Assembly (NCBI GenBank): GCA_021832345.1
Contig: JAKBKY010000002.1
Location: 62,001-126,000, forward strand
DNA from: a bacterium
GTDB lineage: Bacteria; Vulcanimicrobiota; Vulcanimicrobiia; Vulcanimicrobiales; Vulcanimicrobiaceae
Length of the DNA stretch: 64,000 nt
Reading direction: 5' to 3'
Within the stretch, counting starts at the first letter, position 1. Every line of letters begins with the position of its first letter. The position numbers were made by a program, and so were the translations under genes. A model generated the notes under the pieces. It was not told the DNA's origin. It saw nothing but the letters and a program-made list of their open reading frames with translations, and did no database searches. This document shows, one piece after another, positions 18,046-25,474 of the stretch.

Positions 18046-19578
18046 CTACACGCTCGCGCGTGCGGTCGCGGCACCGTTGGCGTGGATCATCGGTGTTCCG
18101 GCGAGCGTCTCCACCAGCGCGACGAAGGCGCGAACGGGGGTCCCGGTGGGGCCCTTCGCCTGCCATGCCGTCTCGTTGTCGACGTAGGCGGTGCCGGCGA
18201 TGTCCAGATGTACCCACGGCGTTTTGTCCACGAAGGCCTTGAGGAACGCGGCTGCCGTGAGAGTCCCGGCCGGTCGTCCGCCGGTGTTCTTCAGATCGGC
18301 GATGTCGCTCTTCATCTGTTTGGTGTAGTCGTCGTAGAGCGGCATCTGCCAGTAGCGCTCGCCGGTAGGTTTTGCGATCCCTAGGAACTGCGTGATGAAG
18401 GCGTCGTCGTTGGAGACCGCGGCGCCGGCGGCGTGACCGAGCGCGATCACGCAAGCGCCGGTCAGCGTGGCGGCATCGACGATCTTGGTTGCGCCGAGTT
18501 TGTTGGCATAGCAGAGCGCGTCGGCCAAGACCAGACGCCCTTCGGCATCGGTGTTAATCACTTCGATCGTCATTCCGTTGCTGGCCCGAACGATGTCGCC
18601 GGGTTTGGTGGCCGCCTCACCGGGCATATTCTCGGTGGCCGGGACGATGCCGACGACATTGAGCTTGGGTTTGAGCGTCCCGATCGCTTGCATGGCGGCG
18701 ATGACGCCCGCACCGCCGCACATATCGTACTTCATCTCTTCCATGCGCTCGGGTGGTTTGAGCGAGATGCCGCCGGTGTCGAAGGTGATGCCTTTGCCCA
18801 CCAGCGCCAGCAGCTCTTTGCTCGACGGATCGCCGCGATAGGTCATGACGATGAAGGCCGGCGGCTGCGCGCTGCCTTGAGCAACGGAGAGAAACGACCC
18901 CATGCCTTGGCTCTTCGCCCACGCGGCGTCGTGAATCTCAACGCTGATGCCGGTGGCTTTGCCCACCGCTTGCGCCTGCTGCGCCATGTGCGCCGGCGTC
19001 ATGTCGTTGCCCGGCGTGAGTGCCAGGCGTCGCGCGAGGTTGACGGCTTCGCCGATCGCGATGCCGCGCTCTACGCCCCGCGTGAGCGCCTCCGCGTCGA
19101 ATCCCTCGGCGAGCAGCGTCACCACGGTTGCGACATTCGGCTTCTCCGGTTTCTCTTGGTAGATCGTCGTATCCAGGTGCGCCGTGATCGCTCCCTCCGC
19201 GGCAAACGATGCACAGGCAGCGGCGTGCGCACGCGCTTCGAGGGGCAGCGCAACGGCAATCTCCCCGACGTTGCGATGCCCTAGGGAGCGCACCGCCGCG
19301 CCGGCGTAGCGCGCCATCACGAGCGGCTCGAAGGCCGCACGATCCCCCAGCCCAACGAGCAGCACCCGCCGGAAGGGATGCTCCTTGGCATGGATGAGGC
19401 TCATCTCGGCGAGCTTGCCGGAGATTTCCTTGGAGGCGAGCACATCGGTGAGGACGCCGCCCAGGGCGGCATCGAGCGCCGCAGCGACTCCTTCGAGCTT
19501 CCCGTCGGAGAAGACCGGAACCACGAGGGCCCCGGCGCGCACCTCAAGCGGCGCATCGGCAGCGATACGGACTTGCAT
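18046..19578 (-). CDS. pepA: Leucyl aminopeptidase (M17 family)
   Basis: A cytosolic two-metal aminopeptidase removing N-terminal residues from peptides. The C-terminal catalytic domain shows VGKGITFDTGGISLKP (metal lysine and aspartate), the M17 signature NTDAEGRLVLADAL and the AATLTGACVIALGH region. An N-terminal macro-like domain precedes it. The ATG at 19578, preceded by AAAGGTTGACC, gives 510 residues. The gene heads the pepA-panB-exported-protein transcript and is divergent from purM with 33 bases between starts. Confidence 0.93.
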   Translation of the reverse strand: MQVRIAADAPLEVRAGALVVPVFSDGKLEGVAAALDAALGGVLTDVLASKEISGKLAEMSLIHAKEHPFRRVLLVGLGDRAAFEPLVMARYAGAAVRSLGHRNVGEIAVALPLEARAHAAACASFAAEGAITAHLDTTIYQEKPEKPNVATVVTLLAEGFDAEALTRGVERGIAIGEAVNLARRLALTPGNDMTPAHMAQQAQAVGKATGISVEIHDAAWAKSQGMGSFLSVAQGSAQPPAFIVMTYRGDPSSKELLALVGKGITFDTGGISLKPPERMEEMKYDMCGGAGVIAAMQAIGTLKPKLNVVGIVPATENMPGEAATKPGDIVRASNGMTIEVINTDAEGRLVLADALCYANKLGATKIVDAATLTGACVIALGHAAGAAVSNDDAFITQFLGIAKPTGERYWQMPLYDDYTKQMKSDIADLKNTGGRPAGTLTAAAFLKAFVDKTPWVHLDIAGTAYVDNETAWQAKGPTGTPVRAFVALVETLAGTPMIHANGAATARASV

Positions 19579-19611
19579 GGTCAACCTTTCACTAGGGTGA
19601 ATGAGGGGGCG

Positions 19612-20679
19612 GTGAGCCCCGATAACTCTCCCCCTTTTCGCCCGGAGAACGCGCCGGGACCTCTCGACGCCTATGCGCGCTCGGGCGTGGACATTGCGGC
19701 AGGCAACGCGGCGGTCGCCGCTTACCGGAGCGTGCTTGGCTCCTGGCGTCACCCCGATCAGCTCGATGCGATCGGGGGCTTCGGCGGCCTCTTCCGGCTG
19801 CCCGGCAGCGACGACCGGGCGCTGGTGGCCTCGACCGACGGCGTCGGAACGAAGATTCTGATCGCCGCCGAGCTGCACCGTTACGACGGTGTCGGCTGGG
19901 ACCTGGTCAACCATTGCGTCAACGACATCCTGGTGGTGGGGGCCGACCCGCTCTTCTTTCTCGACTATCTCGCCGTCGGCAAACTCGACCCCGGCGTTGC
20001 CGCGGCGCTTGTGGAAGGGTGCGCGCGGGCCGCTCGGGCGCACAACTGCGCGCTGCTCGGCGGTGAGACCGCCGAGATGCCCGGAGTCTATGCGCCCGAA
20101 CACTTCGATCTCGCCGGTACGATCGTCGGCATCGTCGACCTGGACCGTGTGCCGAAGCACACCGATGTTGCACCAACCGACGCGATCATCGGGTTGCCCG
20201 CGGTCGGGCTGCATACCAACGGTTACTCGCTTGCGCGCGCGCTCATCTCCCACGATGAGTGGAACGCATCCTTCGCCGGTGCTACCTACGCCGATGCGCT
20301 GCTGGCCGAACACCCATCGTACTTTACGCGGGTGCGAGCGATCCAGCGCGTCGCGCGCGTGAAGGCGATGGCGCATATCACCGGAGGCGGACTCCTCGAG
20401 AACGTCGGTCGTACCTTGCCAAGCGGCGTGAAAGCGATCTTCGAACAAGCGCGCTGGAGCGTGCCGCCGATTCACCAAGAGTTGGTGGATCGCGGGAAGC
20501 TTTCGGTTGAAGAGCGGTACCGCACGTTGAACATGGGCGTGGGCTATACGCTCGTCGTGCCCTGCGCCGATGCGCCCGCTGCGCTCGCGGCCGTGCCCGG
20601 GGCGTTTGTGGCCGGCTGGATCGAAGCGCGTGAGGGCGAGCAGCCGCAGGTCGTGGTGCATCCCGCGCGCCAAGCGTGA
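19612..20679 (+). CDS. purM: AIR synthetase (phosphoribosylformylglycinamidine cyclo-ligase)
   Basis: PurM closes FGAM to AIR with ATP. Seen: LVASTDGVGTKILIA, VNDILVVGADPLFFLDY, LLGGETAEMPGVY and GGGLLENVGRTLP. The open frame reaches far upstream across the divergent pepA promoter region. GTG 19612, sitting three bases after a GAGGGGG ribosome-binding site, gives 355 residues, close to the usual 345. Its stop overlaps the following purN fusion by four bases. Confidence 0.95.
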   Translation: MSPDNSPPFRPENAPGPLDAYARSGVDIAAGNAAVAAYRSVLGSWRHPDQLDAIGGFGGLFRLPGSDDRALVASTDGVGTKILIAAELHRYDGVGWDLVNHCVNDILVVGADPLFFLDYLAVGKLDPGVAAALVEGCARAARAHNCALLGGETAEMPGVYAPEHFDLAGTIVGIVDLDRVPKHTDVAPTDAIIGLPAVGLHTNGYSLARALISHDEWNASFAGATYADALLAEHPSYFTRVRAIQRVARVKAMAHITGGGLLENVGRTLPSGVKAIFEQARWSVPPIHQELVDRGKLSVEERYRTLNMGVGYTLVVPCADAPAALAAVPGAFVAGWIEAREGEQPQVVVHPARQA

Positions 20680-21812
20680 GCGATCGCGTCCATCTCATCG
20701 TCGATCTGGCCGGCGAGCGGTTCACCGCGCAGGCGTCGGCACGGTCATTGCGCAGCATCGAGGCGCTCGGGTTGCGCCATCGCGTCGTCATCGGTGACGA
20801 CGATCAGGCCGTCCTAGCCTGGATCGACGCAACCTTCAGGGGAAGCTGGAGCAGCGACGCGTTTGCCGCGCGCTGCATGGTCGTCGAGAACGGCCAAATG
20901 CCGGTCGGCGTGGCGACGATCGACGCGCAACATCGTCGCTCTTGCCGGTTGCCGGATAGAGCCCGTCAACCCGATGCCGGTCTCCTCGACTTCGTCGGTG
21001 TGGAACAGGCATGGCGTCACCGTGGTGTGGGTGCAGCGCTGCTCACGCTCGCGCTCGGGGCTCTCGCCCAACAAGGCTATCGGTACGCGTTGATTCCTTG
21101 CGTCGGTTCGTCTTCGGTCGGCTGGTATGAACGACACGCCGGTGCGCGAGTGGTCGAGACCGTCGCGCACGCCGGGCAGCGCGTCACGCCGGTGCGCGCG
21201 AGCATCCTGGTCTCCGGTGACGGCAGTAACCTGCAGGCCGTACTCGATCGCGTGCAGGACGGCAGGTTGGCGCTCCAGATCGGCAGTGTGATCTCGAACA
21301 ACGAGCGTGCCTATGCCGTCGAACGCGCGCGACACGCCGGGGTTGCGGATGTTCGCGTACTGCCGTGGCGGCGTGCCGAACAGTCGCGTAGCGCCTACGA
21401 TGCGCAGTTGCTGGCGATGGTGCGCGCCGGCGAACCCGAGCTGATCTTGCTGCTCGGGTGGATGCACCTGCTCGACGCTGCCTTCGTGAGCAGCTTCCCG
21501 CAGACGTTGAACCTCCATCCGGCCTTCTTGCCGCTCGACCCTGCGCACGATTGCGTCGTGTTCCCAGATGGTAGGCAACAAAGAGCGTTCCGCGGTGCGC
21601 ACGCCGTTGCCGATGCGCTGGCGGCCGGCTCGCGCTGGATCGGAGCGACCGTGCATCGTCTGCAGGCGGAGATGGATCGCGGCGCCGTGATGGCGCGTGA
21701 GCCGCTGGCCTTACCCGAGGGTGCCGATGAGGCCATGGCCATGCAGGCATTGCGACCGGTGGAGCATCGCGTCGTCGAAACCGCAGTGCGGCGTTGGCTG
21801 GACGAGCGCTAG
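20676..21812 (+). CDS. purN: GNAT acetyltransferase-GAR transformylase (PurN) fusion
   Basis: The C-terminal ~205 residues are GAR transformylase, using 10-formyltetrahydrofolate to formylate GAR. It begins ASILVSGDGSNLQAVLD and keeps the catalytic Asn and His in NLHPAFLP and the catalytic Asp in the EMDRGAVMA segment. The expected loop between them is altered, with an insert (DPAHDCVVFPDGRQQ). Residues 1 to about 165 form a GNAT-like domain with the acetyl-CoA motif VEQAWRHRGVGAALL and a typical final SVGWYERHAGAR strand-helix. Normal PurN is about 190-215 residues and has no such domain. The frame is continuous with no sign of a joining error, and the gene is coupled to purM. Confidence 0.85.
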   Translation: MSDRVHLIVDLAGERFTAQASARSLRSIEALGLRHRVVIGDDDQAVLAWIDATFRGSWSSDAFAARCMVVENGQMPVGVATIDAQHRRSCRLPDRARQPDAGLLDFVGVEQAWRHRGVGAALLTLALGALAQQGYRYALIPCVGSSSVGWYERHAGARVVETVAHAGQRVTPVRASILVSGDGSNLQAVLDRVQDGRLALQIGSVISNNERAYAVERARHAGVADVRVLPWRRAEQSRSAYDAQLLAMVRAGEPELILLLGWMHLLDAAFVSSFPQTLNLHPAFLPLDPAHDCVVFPDGRQQRAFRGAHAVADALAAGSRWIGATVHRLQAEMDRGAVMAREPLALPEGADEAMAMQALRPVEHRVVETAVRRWLDER

Positions 21813-21829
21813 CCCGAAGCTCCCTCCGG

Positions 21830-22864
21830 TTATCGATTGCGTTCGACGAGCTCGTTTGCCAGGCGTTCGAACGGCAGGTTTGGGTCTGCACCCAGCGTGA
21901 GGGGATCGACGCGCGTCGCTTGGCCTTGGTGCGCCGCGGCCGCCGCGATCATCGCCGCATTGTCGGTACAGTAGCGCGGCGGCGGCATCCACACGGCGAC
22001 TGCCGTTCGCTCGCTCCAGGCCGCCATGCGCGCCTGCAGCGCGCTGTTGGCCGCCACGCCGCCTGAGAGGACGAGCGCCGCGTAGCGTCGCCGCGCGAAC
22101 GCCGTGTCGATGCGCTGCACGAGTACGTCGATGACCGCCGCTTGGAACGATGCGGCCACATCCTCCGGGCGTGCATCTTTGCCCGGCGCGCTCTCCAAGA
22201 AGTAGCGCACCGCGGTCTTCAAGCCGGAGAACGACATATCCAACGATCCGGGATCGGGGCGATGGCGTGGGAAGGCATAGGCGGTCGGGTTGCCCCGTGC
22301 GGCGAGCCGGTCGAGCTGCGGTCCGCCGGGAAAGCCGAGGCCGAGCAGACGCGCAGTCTTGTCGTAGGCTTCACCGGCGGCATCGTCACGCGTGCGGCCG
22401 ATGACGCGCATCGCAGCGGCGTCTTCGACTTCTACCAGTTGCGAGTGGCCGCCCGAGACGAGCAACGCGAGGAACGGATAGGGCACCGGATCGTCGCGAT
22501 CGAGAAAGGCGGCGAAGATATGGCCGTGGAGATGGTTGATGGCGTAGAGCGGAAGATTGGCCGCAAACGCGAGCGCCTTTGCGGCAGCCACGCCGACCAC
22601 CAGGCTGCCGATGAGCCCGGGGCCGTAGGTGACCGCGATGCCGTCGAGGTCGCCAAGCGCGAGGCCGGCGCGTTCGAGGGCCTGTTCGATTGTCGCCGAG
22701 AGGAGCGCCAGATGTCGGCGACCGGCGATCTCCGGAACGATGCCGCCATAGCGTTCGTGAAAGGCGTCTTGATTGGTGGAGATGTCGGCGAGTACGCTGC
22801 GGCCATCGCGCACGATCGCCGTGGCGGTGTCGTCGCAGGAGGTTTCGATCCCCAAGAGCAGCAC
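21830..22864 (-). CDS. tsaD: tRNA N6-threonylcarbamoyladenosine transferase
   Basis: TsaD (Kae1/YgjD) transfers threonylcarbamoyl to A37 of tRNAs reading ANN codons. Seen: LLLGIETSCDDTATAIV, the metal-binding histidines in NHLHGH, the nucleotide loop LVSGGHSQLVEV, GEAYDKTARLLGLGFPGGP and LSGGVAANSALQ. The 344-residue length is standard. It is convergent with purN, 17 bases apart. A degenerate insertion-sequence region begins just upstream of its start, leaving about 80 bases for its promoter. Confidence 0.95.
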   Translation of the reverse strand: MLLLGIETSCDDTATAIVRDGRSVLADISTNQDAFHERYGGIVPEIAGRRHLALLSATIEQALERAGLALGDLDGIAVTYGPGLIGSLVVGVAAAKALAFAANLPLYAINHLHGHIFAAFLDRDDPVPYPFLALLVSGGHSQLVEVEDAAAMRVIGRTRDDAAGEAYDKTARLLGLGFPGGPQLDRLAARGNPTAYAFPRHRPDPGSLDMSFSGLKTAVRYFLESAPGKDARPEDVAASFQAAVIDVLVQRIDTAFARRRYAALVLSGGVAANSALQARMAAWSERTAVAVWMPPPRYCTDNAAMIAAAAAHQGQATRVDPLTLGADPNLPFERLANELVERNR

Positions 22865-22943
22865 GCAGACGAGGTTCCAGGTACCCGGCGACCTCCCCCG
22901 CTTCGATCGGCGCCGACGGTGCGCGCCGAGGGCTCACCGGCTT

Positions 22944-23575
22944 ATGCAATGCAACGGCAGTCTTAGAACGCATCTGCCGACGCTCAAGACGTTGGACACC
23001 TTCGACTTCACGCTGCAGCCGAACGTTCCGAAGATGAAGATACTCGAACTTGCCGATGGTGCATTCATTCGCGAGCGGCGTAATCTTGTTTTGTACGGAT
23101 CGCCCGGCACGGGGGAAACGCATTGCCTCATTGCCATTGGCTTAGCGGCATGCACACTCGGCTATCGCACGCTCTTCACAACCGCCGCCGGATTACTGAC
23201 GAATCTGCTCGATGCGAAACGCGATGGAACGCTGACGCGTAAGCTGCAGGCGATCGGTCGATTCTCGCTGATGCTGATCGATTTATGCTGAGCTCAACAT
23301 AAATCGATGATCTGGGCATGCGCAAGCTGCCGGCCAGCGCCGCTGAAGATCTGCTTGAGATCGTCATGCGTCGGTACGAGCGCGCGTCAACCATCCTCAC
23401 CTCCAACCGGCCGATCGAGGACGGGCCTACCATGTTCGGGGACACGCCCGCCGTTGCGGCCTTCCTCGATCGCCTCATGCACCACGCCCACCTCGTCGAG
23501 ATTCGCGGTAAGAGCTACCGCCTCCACGAACACAGCCTCGCCGCACGAACCCGGAAGGCGAAGGCGTCCGCGTAG
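22944..23575 (+). pseudogene. Broken IS21-family istB transposition helper ATPase
   Basis: The two halves of an IstB-like AAA+ protein are visible. The first half runs from PTLKTLDTFDF to FSLMLIDLC and stops at TGA 23289. The second, starting at GMRKLPASAAEDL, is in another frame and ends after VEIRGKSYRLHEHS. Deleting a 26-bp insert (see the repeat entry) restores ...LMLIDDLGMRKLP... exactly. Walker A reads GSPGTGETH, where IstB normally has GTGKTH, so the lysine is lost. The first residues of IstB and all of istA are absent. This is a dead IS remnant. Confidence 0.85.
23277..23308. repeat. 32-bp near-perfect palindrome inserted in istB, with 6-bp duplication
   Basis: ATCGAT at 23277-23282 and again at 23303-23308 flank the 20-bp core TTATGCTGAGCTCAACATAA. 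The core is an inverted repeat with one mismatch pair and centre GAGCTC. The flanking ATCGAT occurs once in the reconstructed uninterrupted istB, so the extra copy reads as a target-site duplication. The insertion brings a stop codon and a frameshift. It could be a minimal transposon relic (two ends joined) or an excision footprint. Confidence 0.75.
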
Positions 23576-23609
23576 CCAAACCTACGACAATAATAACAAT
23601 GCTCGGGCT

Positions 23610-23655
23610 GGTACATTTTGAGGTGGCCGCGCCCGGTACAATTTGAAGTGGCCGC
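23610..23655 (+). repeat. Two 21-bp direct repeats at the right end of the IS21 remnant
   Basis: The 21-mers at 23610-23630 and 23635-23655 both have the form GGTACAWTTTGARGTGGCCG plus C and differ at two positions, with a 25-bp period. Short repeats of this type are typical of IS21 ends, where the transposase binds. Their position 35 bases after the istB remnant marks the likely right boundary of the element, close to 23660. Confidence 0.6.
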
Positions 23656-23667
23656 CGGGGCGGTGGC

Positions 23668-24117
23668 TTATTCCATTTTCGTTGAGGTCCGTGGCACCAG
23701 CAGCAGCATTGTTACGCAGACTGTTACCACCACTAGTTCGCGCACAAGTAGGAGTCGAAGCTCGTATTGTGCTCGTTCGTGACTTGCCCGGATCGCGGCG
23801 TTCTTGATGTATCCTTCGTATCGAAAGAATTCTTTCGCCCTAGCTTTTGAGTTGACGACAGTAGCACTTCGCATTTGAGGACGGCCGGGGTGGTCGGTTA
23901 TAAATGTGAAATTCTGCAAGTCAACCTGATACTTCAGTCCATTTGCTACCGTAGCACCAACCAAAAGCACAAGACAGGCCGTTAGATTTCGAATTACTCC
24001 ACTATTCAATGAACTGAACCTTGCCTTTCCCGGATCCGTCCGATGCAAATTCACTACGGGCTGCACTTCACCTGTCGGGGTCGTCACTTTTGGTGTCACA
24101 TCATCAGCGCAAATCAC
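23668..24117 (-). CDS. Small membrane protein of unknown function
   Basis: A 149-residue protein with two hydrophobic segments, around residues 45-62 (LTACLVLLVGATVANGL) and 125-142 (LVVVTVCVTMLLLVP), separated by a charged region containing a KARAKEFFRYEGYIKNAAIR stretch. The family is not recognised. The base composition is clearly more AT-rich than the neighbours. It sits between an IS remnant and an efflux operon, suggesting acquired DNA. The GTG start at 24117 coincides with the position where transcription from an extended -10 element would begin. Confidence 0.6.
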   Translation of the reverse strand: MICADDVTPKVTTPTGEVQPVVNLHRTDPGKARFSSLNSGVIRNLTACLVLLVGATVANGLKYQVDLQNFTFITDHPGRPQMRSATVVNSKARAKEFFRYEGYIKNAAIRASHERAQYELRLLLVRELVVVTVCVTMLLLVPRTSTKME

Positions 24118-24123
24118 TTGCTC

Positions 24124-24132
24124 ATTATAGCA
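24124..24132 (-). promoter_or_regulatory. Extended -10 promoter element of the small membrane protein gene
   Basis: On the minus strand the sequence reads TGCTATAAT, a perfect TGnTATAAT extended -10. No TTGACA-like -35 is seen at 16-18 bases. Transcription would start about 6-7 bases downstream, at or next to the GTG start codon at 24117, predicting a leaderless mRNA. Confidence 0.5.
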
Positions 24133-24184
24133 AATTCGTTACAACGGCGCATCGATTTCGCGGTGTCATCCGGTGAATGCGGGC

Positions 24185-25474
24185 TTAGTACGATGTTGGT
24201 GCATAGTCACCGACGGAACGATGGAGTGCCGCGAGCGAGTCGTCGTAGCGGGCGGTCGCGCGGAGAACGTTTTCGCGTGCGTTTGCCAACGTCGCGAGCG
24301 CGTCTAAGACGTCCAATTCGATACCCTTGCCGGCGCGCGCGCGCAGCTCGGTGATGCGTACGTCTACCGTGGCATTGCGTAGTTCGGAGTTTGCCGTTGC
24401 AACATTGCGCTGCGCGGCCTGCACATCGCGAACCGCATCGAGGACATCCGCTTGCGCTTGAAGTCTTGTTCGGCTCAATTCGATTCGCGTGCGATCGTAA
24501 TCAAGCTGCGCTCGCCGTACGTCGGCCGACCGCGATCCACCATCGAACAGAGGAAGTGATGCCGAGATACCGACTTGCGACCCCGCGCTTCCTAACGGTG
24601 GATTCGACGTGCCGTTATAGGTCTGTGCGGTGGCGGAGATGGTCGGGAGATATCCGTCGCGAGCGCTCGTGATGCGCTGCCGAGCCGCCAGCAACGACCG
24701 CTCGGCGGCAACGACATCGGGGCGCTGTGCGTATGCTCGTCGTTCGAGCTCTGCGACGTTCGGAACAAACGTCAACGAGGGGGGGAGGAGCGTGATAACC
24801 GGGTTGGACGCGGTGTCGAAGTCAAGCAGCACTTCGAGTGCATGCGCGGCGCGCACCGCGCCGGCGCGCGCGTCTTCTTCAGATTGTTGCGCCTGCGCGA
24901 GCGCCGCCTCGTCGCGCGCGATCAGATAACGCGGTGCCGCACCTGCGCGCACCCGTTCCTCGGTGAACGCAAGGTGTGAGCGCTGATCCCGGACATCGAT
25001 CGCGCGCTGCTGTACAACGGCGCGGGCGAGCGCCGCCGCATTGTAAACCTGCACGGCATCGCTTACGGCTTGATTTATAACCATCGCTGTGGTTGCGCGG
25101 GCCGCCCAGGCTTGCGAGCCGGCAGCGCGAGCTGCGGCCCACGCCTGCGGTGCGAAGAGCGGAACGCTCGCATTCAGCGATCCATATGTCTGGCGCGCCG
25201 CCGGCATACCGAGTTGCATGAGCGTCGAGGTCATCGTGGTTTCGCTGAAGGAGACTTGCGGCAAGGCTTGAGCGCGCATGGAACGTGCGCGCGCAGCGGC
25301 AACCTCGGCCTTCAATGCCGCCAACCGCGCAACGAATGACTCTCGCGCTCGCGCAACAACTTGTGCCTGCGTGAGCGGACCGTTCCAGCGCAGCGGTCCG
25401 GCCAAACCGGGCACCGTTGATACGAGTGCGTCTGCCACCAAGAAGGCGAGCGCCGTTCTAACCCTGCTATGCAT
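24185..25474 (-). CDS. TolC-like outer membrane efflux protein
   Basis: A 429-residue outer-membrane factor with two repeated alpha-helical halves rich in Ala, Arg and Gln (for example RAQALPQVSFSETTM in the first half and RDGYLPTISATAQTYNG in the second), the internal duplication of the TolC family. An N-terminal hydrophobic stretch (ALAFLVADALVSTVPGLAG) is the signal peptide. ATG 25474 was chosen: it overlaps the RND gene by eight bases, while the open frame begins nine codons earlier. It is the last gene of the efflux operon. Confidence 0.85.
   Translation of the reverse strand: MHSRVRTALAFLVADALVSTVPGLAGPLRWNGPLTQAQVVARARESFVARLAALKAEVAAARARSMRAQALPQVSFSETTMTSTLMQLGMPAARQTYGSLNASVPLFAPQAWAAARAAGSQAWAARATTAMVINQAVSDAVQVYNAAALARAVVQQRAIDVRDQRSHLAFTEERVRAGAAPRYLIARDEAALAQAQQSEEDARAGAVRAAHALEVLLDFDTASNPVITLLPPSLTFVPNVAELERRAYAQRPDVVAAERSLLAARQRITSARDGYLPTISATAQTYNGTSNPPLGSAGSQVGISASLPLFDGGSRSADVRRAQLDYDRTRIELSRTRLQAQADVLDAVRDVQAAQRNVATANSELRNATVDVRITELRARAGKGIELDVLDALATLANARENVLRATARYDDSLAALHRSVGDYAPTSY

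Noticed and set aside
22386-23123. Long minus-strand open frame across tsaD
   Set aside because: Arg-rich, low-complexity shadow frame of tsaD in GC-rich DNA with no family motif.
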